Translations under genes and position numbers: made by a program
The notes under the pieces: generated by a model
Told to the model about the DNA's origin: nothing
Seen by the model: only the letters and a program-made list of their open reading frames with translations
The model's database searches: none
Assembly: GCA_013360535.1 (NCBI GenBank)
Contig: JABWBL010000278.1
Coordinates: 1-5,356, forward strand
Direction: 5' to 3'
Length of the DNA: 5,356 nt
From: Planctomycetaceae bacterium
GTDB lineage: Bacteria > Planctomycetota > UBA1135 > GCA-002686595
Shown: in pieces, positions 1 to 5,356 of the stretch
Layout: each line of letters begins with the position of its first letter
Numbering within the stretch: the first letter of the stretch is position 1

Positions 1-2
1 CG

Positions 3-2060
3 ACGATCGCGGCGGCCTCGCAATGGGGCGACGTGCCCGGCGCGGCCGCGAAACGCCCGTTCGAGATCGCCGACCTCTACCGCTGCGCGACGGTCGGTGC
101 GCCGGCGCTCTCGCCCGACGGCACGCGTGCGGTGGTCGCGGTGCGGCGCTACGAGTTCGAGGCCGGCAAGAGCTGGTCGGAGCTGTGGCTCGTCGCGACC
201 GACGGCGGTGCGCCGCGCCAGCTCACCAGCGGCCGCAACAACGACGTCGATCCGCAGGTGTCCGCCGACGGCAAGGCCGTGTGGTTCCTGTCGGCCCGCT
301 CCGGCTCGATGCAGGTGTGGAGCATGCCGCTCGACGGCGGCGAGCCGCGGCAGGTCACGAACTTCGCGCTTGGTGTCGGCAGTTTCGTGGTTTCCGCCGA
401 CGGCGGGTCGATCGCGTTCACGGCCGAGCTGTGGCCGGAGTGTGGCATCGACATCGCGTGCAACGAGCGCATCGCCAAGGGCCTCGAGGGCAAGCTCAAG
501 GTGCACGTGAGCGACGACCTGCTCTACCGCCACTGGACCTCGTGGCACGACGGCAAGCGCACGCACATCCTGCTCGCCAACGCGAGCGACGGCGCCGTCG
601 TGCGCGACCTCACGCCCGGACCGTTCGACGCGCCGGCCTTCTCGCTCGGTGGCCGCGGCTTCGCGCTCTCGCCCGATGGCAAGGAGCTGTGTTTCGTCGC
701 CAACCACGAGGCCGACGCCGCGAGCTCGACCAACTCGGACCTGTGGGTCGTGCCGACCGACGGCAGTGCGCCCGCGCGCAACCTGACCGAGTCGAACAAG
801 GGCTGGGACGGGCTTCCGCTCTACTCGCCCGACGGCAGCAAGATCGCGTTTGCGAGCCAGCAGACGCCGGGTTACGAGAGCGATCTCAAGCGCCTCGCCG
901 TGCTTGAGCGCACCTCGGGCAAGGTGAGCTACCTCACCGAGCGCAACCACTTCGACTTCATGGTCGAGGACTTTCGCTGGAGCGCCGACGGCCAGTCGCT
1001 CGTGTTCCAGGTCGAGCACCACGGCCGCAACCCGATCTGCTCGATTCCCGCCGCGGGCGGCGAGCCCAAGGAACTGCTGCGCCACGGCCTGATCACGGGC
1101 TGGGAGCTCACGCCCTCGGGCCAGCTCGTCTACACGCAGCGTTCCGTCGCGGAGCCGACCGAGCTCTGGGTGACCCAGGCGAAGGACGTGCGCCGCAAGC
1201 TCACCTCGTTCAACGCACAGGTCGCGAGCGAGGTCGACATTCGTCCCGCGCAGGAGCTGTGGCTCGACGGTGCCGACGGCCGCAAGGTGCACACGTTCCT
1301 CGTGACGCCGCACGGCTTCGACCCGTCGAAGCGCTACCCGCTGATCCTCAACGTGCACGGCGGCCCGCAGTCGCAGTGGGCCGACGCCTTCCGCGGCGAT
1401 TGGCAGGTTTATCCCGGCAAGGGCTACGTTGTCGCTTTCTGCAACCCCGCGGGCTCGACCGGCTACGGTCAGGAGTTCACCGACGCGATCACCGGCGAGT
1501 GGGGCGGCCGCCCGTTCCGCGACCTGATGGCCGTCTGTGACCAGCTCGAGCAGCTCCCGTTCGTCGACCCCGAACGCACCGGCGTCATGGGCTGGAGCTA
1601 CGGCGGCTACATGGCGATGTGGATGCAGGGCCACACGCGCCGCTTCAAGTGCAACGCCGCGATGATGGGCCTCTACGACCTGCGCTCCTTCTACGGCGCC
1701 ACCGAGGAGCTGTGGTTCCCCGAGCACGACCTCGAAGGCACGCCCTGGACGAGCCCGCTCTACGAGCGCTGGTCACCCTCCAATTTCGTCGAGAATTTCG
1801 CCACTCCGTCGCTCGTGATCACCGGCGAGCTCGACTACCGCGTCCCGTACACGCAGAGCCTGCAGTACTACACCGCCCTCAAGAAGCGCGGCGTCCCCGC
1901 ACGCCTCGTCGTGCTCCCCAACGCCGGCCACTGGCCCGCCTGGCACGAGATGGCCTTCTACTACAACGCTCACATCGACTTCTTCCACACCTACCTCGGC
2001 GGCGCTCCCGCGACCTACGACGTCACCGCGCACTCGCGCAACCTGCACTTCGCGAAGTAG
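3..2060 (+). CDS. S9 family serine peptidase (dipeptidyl aminopeptidase/acylaminoacyl-peptidase type), 5' end not in window
   Basis: Numbering is from the first internal start, GTG at 33 (675 residues); stop TAG at 2058-2060. Residues about 20-400 form a PD40/TolB-like beta-propeller: the blade signature S-P/A-D-G recurs near residues 27, 77, 121, 213, 265 and 317, with a degenerate copy near 361, fitting seven blades. Residues about 410-660 are an alpha/beta hydrolase. Visible motifs are HGGP (442-445, oxyanion side), NPAGSTGYG (471-479), GWSYGGYM with nucleophile Ser522, GELDYRVP with Asp601, and NAGHWP with His633. The triad is complete, so the enzyme is probably active. In this family the propeller restricts access and the enzyme removes short N-terminal fragments from peptides. 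The frame is open to the left edge and reads TIAASQWGD before residue 1, which resembles the end of a signal peptide, so the true start is probably upstream and the protein exported. NPAGSTGYG has Ala where relatives usually have Arg. The exact substrate cannot be told. Confidence 0.93.
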   Translation, partial: TIAAASQWGDVPGAAAKRPFEIADLYRCATVGAPALSPDGTRAVVAVRRYEFEAGKSWSELWLVATDGGAPRQLTSGRNNDVDPQVSADGKAVWFLSARSGSMQVWSMPLDGGEPRQVTNFALGVGSFVVSADGGSIAFTAELWPECGIDIACNERIAKGLEGKLKVHVSDDLLYRHWTSWHDGKRTHILLANASDGAVVRDLTPGPFDAPAFSLGGRGFALSPDGKELCFVANHEADAASSTNSDLWVVPTDGSAPARNLTESNKGWDGLPLYSPDGSKIAFASQQTPGYESDLKRLAVLERTSGKVSYLTERNHFDFMVEDFRWSADGQSLVFQVEHHGRNPICSIPAAGGEPKELLRHGLITGWELTPSGQLVYTQRSVAEPTELWVTQAKDVRRKLTSFNAQVASEVDIRPAQELWLDGADGRKVHTFLVTPHGFDPSKRYPLILNVHGGPQSQWADAFRGDWQVYPGKGYVVAFCNPAGSTGYGQEFTDAITGEWGGRPFRDLMAVCDQLEQLPFVDPERTGVMGWSYGGYMAMWMQGHTRRFKCNAAMMGLYDLRSFYGATEELWFPEHDLEGTPWTSPLYERWSPSNFVENFATPSLVITGELDYRVPYTQSLQYYTALKKRGVPARLVVLPNAGHWPAWHEMAFYYNAHIDFFHTYLGGAPATYDVTAHSRNLHFAK

Positions 2061-2120
2061 TCGACGAAGGACGACAGCGCCGGGGCACGGAACGACGGAC
2101 CGGACGGGCCAGGCAGCGCG

Positions 2121-2156
2121 CGAGAGCCCTTCGGGTTGGCGCCCTTCTCGGCTTTT
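2121..2156 (+). terminator. weak rho-independent-terminator-like stem downstream of the S9 peptidase gene
   Basis: CGAGAG (2121-2126) can pair with TTCTCG (2145-2150) through five Watson-Crick pairs and one G-T. The 18-base loop contains a small CCC-TTC-GGG hairpin (2127-2135). The outer stem is followed by GCTTTT (2151-2156), a short T tract. Placement 61 bases after the peptidase stop is right for a terminator. The stem is short and the T run has only four bases, so this is a suggestion rather than a firm call. If real, it would separate the peptidase transcript from the sigma-factor gene. Confidence 0.25.
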
Positions 2157-2157
2157 C

Positions 2158-2170
2158 GCCGGATTCCGGC
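2158..2170. promoter_or_regulatory. 13-base perfect dyad (6-base arms, 1-base centre) upstream of the sigma-factor gene
   Basis: GCCGGA-T-TCCGGC is a perfect inverted repeat whose last base lies 38 bases before the ATG at 2209. It is too tight for a strong RNA hairpin but has the shape of a small operator half-site pair. No convincing -35/-10 pair was seen around it. In DNA this GC-rich, a dyad of this size can arise by chance. Confidence 0.2.
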
Positions 2171-2194
2171 AGCGCGCGTGCGGGGCGCGGCCAT

Positions 2195-2205
2195 GAGGTC
2201 CGGGA
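2195..2205 (+). promoter_or_regulatory. Shine-Dalgarno candidates for the sigma-factor fusion gene
   Basis: GAGG at 2195-2198 lies 10 bases before the ATG at 2209. A second purine patch, GGGA (2202-2205), is only three bases away and less well placed. The reading frame has a TGA at 2194-2196, so ATG 2209 is the first possible start after that stop. This largely fixes the N-terminus, and the sigma region 2 domain begins shortly after it. Confidence 0.45.
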
Positions 2206-2208
2206 AGC

Positions 2209-4299
2209 ATGGAGAGCCGTCCGCGAGCCTGGAGCGACGAGGAACTGCGCCGACACGCCGAGTGGCTGCGTGGGCTCGCTCGTGCGCTCGTGGGGGATGC
2301 GGCGACCGCCGACGACCTGGCGCAGGATGCGTGGCTCGTGCGCGGAACGCGCGAGCTGCCCAGTGACGAGGTTCGACCGTTCCTGACGGGGGTCGTGCGC
2401 AGGCTCGCGAGCCAGTGGCGACGTTCGGTCGCGCGCCGTGGCGCGCGGGAGCGTGACTCGGCGCGTCCCGAGCGCACGCCGTCTGCGGATCACCTGCTCG
2501 AGCAACTCGACACTCAGGAATTCCTGCTGCACTCGCTGCGCGGCCTGACGGAGGCCTGCCGCGATGCGCTGCTGCTGCGTTACTTCGAGGGGCTCGAGAT
2601 CGACGAGATCGCGCGCCGGAGCGGAACGACGCCCGGCACCGTGCGCTCGCGGCTCTCGCGTGGGCTCGCCGAGCTGCGCGAGCGCCTCGACCGTCGGCAT
2701 CCGTCCGGACGCGAAGGCTGGACGCTGGCCTTGCTTCCCATGCTTCGGCCTCGGCACGTCGCCGCGGCGGGCGCAGGCGCTTTCGGAGTGCTCGGAGCGA
2801 TGGGGACGAAGGGACTGGTGGCCTGCGCGGTGGTCGCGCTCGGGCTCGTGGCCTGGTGGATTTCGCCGGGAGAGGTGTCGCTGCCGGAGGCGGCGCTCGC
2901 GAAAGGGAACGCGAGCTTGCGCGAAGGCGGACCTGCGGCGACGGACGCGGCGGCGACGGACTCTCGGGTCGTGGTCGAGCGATCGGCGCCCGATCCCACG
3001 ACGCTCCCGGAGTCGGATCCGGCTGCCACCGAGTACAAGGTGATCGGTCGTGTGCTCGACGCGAGCCTGCAACCGCTCGGCGGCGCGGTCGTGCGTGTGG
3101 GCACCGAGACGATCGCGAGGAGCGCGCAGGACGGCACGTTCGAGCTCACGCTGCGCGATGCACTGGCCACGCGCCCGTGGCCGCTGACCGTCGATGCTCC
3201 GGCCCACCGCAGGTGGATGACGCCGTTCGATCCGGGATCAGCGACGACGTTGTGGGTCGGCGACATCGAACTCGAGGGCAGCGGCTCGCTCGTCGGTCGG
3301 GTCGTCGATTCCGTGGGCCTCGCGGTGGCCGGTGCGCGCGTTCTGGCGCGACGTGGCACGTTGAAGGACGATCCCGACGACTTCGAGCTCCTCAGTGCCT
3401 TCACGGTGCGCAGCGACCCGACCGGGGCCTTCGAGTTCCCGGACCTCGGAGTCGGCGCGTGGACGCTGCTCGTCGCGAGCCACGAGCGACCGTGGTCCGC
3501 CTCGACGCAGGTGGAGCTTCGCGCCGGAGCCGAGCTGAGCCTCACGCTGCGGGCCGCCGAGGTCGATCCGTCCCGCTGCATCGCGGGAACCGTCAAGGAC
3601 TCGTCGGGCGCGCCGCTCGAGTGGGTGAACGTGCAGCTCCGCCAGAGCGCCTCCGAAGGAAGCCCGCGGATCACCCTGAGCGACGCCGAGGGCCGCTTCG
3701 AGTTCCACCTCGCGAGTCCGGACGGCACGTACCGGCTGGAGGCGAGCGAACTCGACAAGTTCGAGTCCATCACTCTCGACGGCGTGCGGCCCGGCCAGAC
3801 GCAGCTCGAGCTCGTCTTCGCCGCGCCCGTTCCGTTGCGCGTGCGCGTGGTCGATGCGGCCGGTGCTCCCGTGCATGCCGCGCGCGTTCACGCGGCCGAC
3901 CTCTCGCGGGCGTTGCTCGCCGGTTGCGAGGCGCGCAGCGACGAACAGGGCGCCTGCGAGCTGCGGCGTCCGAGCGAGACCTTCCAAGTGTTCGCCGTCG
4001 CCGCCGGTTTCGCTCCGCGGATCATCGGCCCCTGGGAGCCGGGTTCCGAGCCCGCGGAGGTGCTCGTGCAACTCGAGCGCGCGACCGGAATCCGCGGACG
4101 CGTGCTGCGGGATGGCGAGCCCGTCGCGGACGCCGAAGTCGGGCTATTCGCGGCGCTCGCGCCCGGCGAAGCGCGAGTCGTGCGGCACTGGAAGCCCGAT
4201 ATCGAGCGTTTCGGCGAGTTGCGGGAGCTGCCTCCGGCCTCGGTCACGCGCAGCGCGGCGGATGGCTCGTTCGCGCTCAGCCTTCCGAGCTCCGTCGAC
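2209..4299 (+). CDS. membrane-anchored ECF-type sigma factor fused to tandem carboxypeptidase-regulatory-like modules, 3' end lost at a junction
   Basis: 697 natural-looking residues from ATG 2209. Residues about 12-75 fit sigma-70 region 2 (TADDLAQDAWLVRG, then a basic helix around FLTGVVRRLASQWRR). Residues about 100-162 fit region 4, with the helix-turn-helix GLEIDEIARRSGTTPGTVRS and a following basic helix. There is no region 1 or 3, as in ECF sigma factors. After an Ala/Gly-rich stretch comes one hydrophobic segment (about 202-219, ending AWWIS), preceded by Lys201. The linker (222-275) is Pro/Ala/Asp-rich. From 276 onward there are about five beta-sandwich modules. Inferred topology: sigma part in the cytoplasm, modules outside. 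The likely role is a one-protein transmembrane regulator, with the modules binding a ligand or partner and the sigma part acting while tethered or after proteolytic release. No anti-sigma factor is visible. The frame stays open to the window edge, but beyond about 4300 it is antisense to an ABC exporter and not credible. The sigma and fusion calls are firm; the signalling role is inference. Confidence 0.85.
3034..4299 (+). repeat. five tandem CarboxypepD_reg-like protein modules within the sigma-factor fusion
   Basis: Approximate modules by residue of the fusion protein: A 276-355, B 357-450, C 457-540, D 541-624, E 626-697 (cut off). Each opens with a pattern like G-x-V-x-D-x-x-G-x-P-V-x-x-A-x-V: IGRVLDASLQPLGGAVV, VGRVVDSVGLAVAGARV, AGTVKDSSGAPLEWVNV, VRVVDAAGAPVHAARV and RGRVLRDGEPVADAEV. 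Each carries a D-x-x-G-x-F-like strand near its middle: QDGTFEL (307), DPTGAFEF (403), DAEGRFEF (492), DEQGACEL (578) and ADGSFAL (684). Such folds are usually structural or ligand-binding and not catalytic. Module D is the most diverged: the opening glycine is gone and the usual Phe is Cys. The DNA itself is not repetitive, so the duplications are old. Confidence 0.7.
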
Positions 4300-4305
4300 C
4301 GAGCT
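4288..4305. other. 18-base near-palindrome at an apparent chimeric junction
   Basis: AGCTC-C-GTCGAC-C-GAGCT is symmetric at 16 of 18 positions; only the C/C pair at 4293/4300 breaks it. To the left, the plus strand reads as the fifth regulatory-like module up to about LPSSVD. To the right, the minus strand reads as an ABC exporter up to VRSSVD, after which family members usually continue with sequence like EHT. Both natural reading frames therefore end on the same GTCGAC (4294-4299). There is no stop codon, intergenic gap or terminator between the two genes. The site is best read as a breakpoint, whether artefact or real rearrangement. Confidence 0.7.
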
Positions 4306-5356
4306 GCGCACGAACTGGTCCTCGTCCTGCGGCCGCGCGAACAGCTTCACGGTCAGGATGTTGGTGTAGCTGTCGACCACCCGGCCGGTCAGCGCCGAGC
4401 GCACCTCGGACATCTCGCGCGAGCCGCGCCGCAGGCGCGGCACGAAGCGCCACAGCAGCAGGCCGTAGGCGGCGAACCACAGCATCGCCGGCAGGGCGAG
4501 GCGGACATCGTTGGACGACATCAGCAGGATGGCGCTGCCGCCATAGACCAGGATGTAGAGCACGGCGTTGGTGCCGGCGACGACGCTCTCGCGCAGGGCC
4601 GGCCCCGTCTGCATCACGCGGTTGGCGACGCGGCCGGCGAAGTCGTTCTGGAAGAAGCTCCAGCTCTGGCGCACGACGTGCCAATGGCTCTGCCAGCGCA
4701 CGAGATTGCTCAACCCCGCGGCGATGGCCTGGTGCGTGAACAGGTTCTGCAGCAGGATCGCCGCGGGCCGCGCGATCAGCAGCACCAGCGCCATGCCCAG
4801 CAGCTCCGGCCAGGCCTGCCCGAGCAGGCTCGACGGCGGCTGATTGGCGATCAGCCCGACCACGCGGCCGATGAAGACCGGGATCGTGGTGTCGAGCAAG
4901 GCGACGGCGAAGCCGGCCACGAACAGGCCCGCGACCAGCAACCGCGCCTGGCGCGCGTAGTGCCAGTAGAACGCGATCAGGCCCGTCGGCGGCGGCGCGT
5001 CCGGCGGCAGGGCCTCCAGCGTCTGCCGCGCGGCCTCGAAGGAGCGCGCGTTCAGCAGCGCCACGGCGCGCCAGAGGTTCACGTCGTAATCCGCCGGGTT
5101 CTGCTCGCGCAGGTACTCCAGGATGGCCAGCGCTTCGACGTTCTTGCGTTCATGAATGGCGGCAATCGCCCGCAGCAGGTCGAACTCGCCGCTCGCGCCG
5201 TCCACCTCGGCCAGGTCCGCGACCACGCGCCGAAGCACGTCCCAGCGTTCCAGCCGCACCGCCAGTTGTCCCAGCCGCCCCAGCTCACCCGCCGACAACC
5301 GCGGCGCGTGCGCCAGTTGATCCAGCAGGCTGTCGGCCTCCGCCGGCGCGGTCTCC
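4294..5356 (-). CDS. type I ABC exporter membrane domain with in-frame N-terminal TPR-like region, truncated at both ends
   Basis: Read leftwards from the window edge; residues are numbered from the TTG codon at 5298-5296, but the frame is open beyond it (ETAPAEADSLLDQLAHAPR precedes), so the true start is outside the window. Residues 1 to about 95 are amphipathic helix pairs resembling TPR or a related solenoid. Residues about 108-335 match the six-helix membrane domain of MsbA-like exporters: hydrophobic segments near 119-137, 164-186, 244-261 and 267-287, the loop FFQNDFAGRVANRVMQTGPALRESV (216-240), and the family-like run TGRVVDSYTNILTVKLFARPQDEDQFV (304-330). The nucleotide-binding domain (Walker A, signature, Walker B) is missing, because natural sequence stops at 4294. 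The minus frame continues to a stop at 4144-4146, but that tail (GARKAERERAIRR and onward) is antisense to the sigma fusion. The intact protein would be an inner-membrane ATP-driven exporter of lipid or drug type; the substrate cannot be told. This fragment alone cannot hydrolyse ATP. Confidence 0.85.

Noticed and set aside
2815..2826. Lipobox-like LVAC (residues 203-206) in the sigma fusion
   Set aside because: The Cys sits at the start of the hydrophobic segment and not after one, and it follows a 200-residue cytoplasmic domain, so lipoprotein processing is not plausible.
2023..3207. Minus-strand open frame of 394 codons, rich in Arg
   Set aside because: It is antisense to the sigma-factor region and the end of the peptidase gene, with no family motif.
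2580..3773. Minus-strand open frame of 397 codons, rich in Ser and Ala
   Set aside because: It is antisense to the sigma fusion, with no domains and composition typical of the reverse complement of GC-rich codons.
4144..4293. C-terminal tail of the minus-strand ABC frame
   Set aside because: These roughly 50 codons are antisense to the fifth regulatory-like module and do not match exporter sequence. They are read-through past the breakpoint.
3..4299. Idea that the S9 peptidase releases the neighbouring membrane-bound sigma factor
   Set aside because: The propeller of this family limits substrates to short peptides, and the two genes are separated by 148 bases with a possible terminator. Adjacency alone does not support it.
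2856..4739. Long plus-strand open frame (627 codons) in another frame
   Set aside because: It is Arg/Gly/Ala-rich with no recognisable motif, overlaps the sigma-fusion gene in a different frame and runs through the junction. It is a high-GC shadow.
1..5356. Search for tRNA, rRNA, CRISPR arrays, transposases and long direct repeats
   Set aside because: Nothing supportable was seen. The spacing is filled by coding sequence, and no regular short repeat or cloverleaf was recognised.

Overview
The window is very GC-rich, with G or C at most third codon positions. It holds three coding regions, and only one has both its own start and a plausible N-terminus inside the window. The leading genes suggest an uncultured, large-genome, high-GC bacterium. 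A sigma factor fused to carboxypeptidase-regulatory-like modules fits Planctomycetota best, but this is an inference from protein style and not from a phylogenetic marker.

Layout. (1) Positions 3-2060, plus strand: a secreted or periplasmic S9 (prolyl oligopeptidase family) serine peptidase. It has a PD40 beta-propeller, an intact Ser/Asp/His triad, and a reading frame open to the left edge. (2) Positions 2061-2208: a 148-base spacer with a weak terminator-like stem, a short perfect dyad and a Shine-Dalgarno candidate. (3) From 2209, plus strand: an ECF-type sigma factor (regions 2 and 4) followed in the same polypeptide by one transmembrane helix, a Pro/Ala-rich linker and about five tandem CarboxypepD_reg-like beta-sandwich modules. 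The natural gene breaks off near 4294-4300. (4) About 4294-5356, minus strand: the membrane domain of a type I ABC exporter, preceded in frame by a TPR-like helical region. It is cut off at both ends, and its ATPase domain is missing.

Two points matter most. First, the sigma factor appears to be tethered to the membrane with a large extracytoplasmic sensor-like region, so a single polypeptide could link an outside signal to transcription. Second, the plus-strand sigma gene and the minus-strand ABC gene run head-on into each other and both lose homology-like sequence at one point, inside an 18-base near-palindrome centred on GTCGAC. Leucine codon use also differs between the two sides. This looks like a chimeric join (assembly, amplification or ligation artefact) or a recent inversion or recombination. 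It does not look like a normal gene border.

The plus frame of the sigma gene happens to stay open from 2209 to the right edge, so an automatic caller may report a giant false fusion there. There is no evidence of tRNA, rRNA, CRISPR or transposase sequence.
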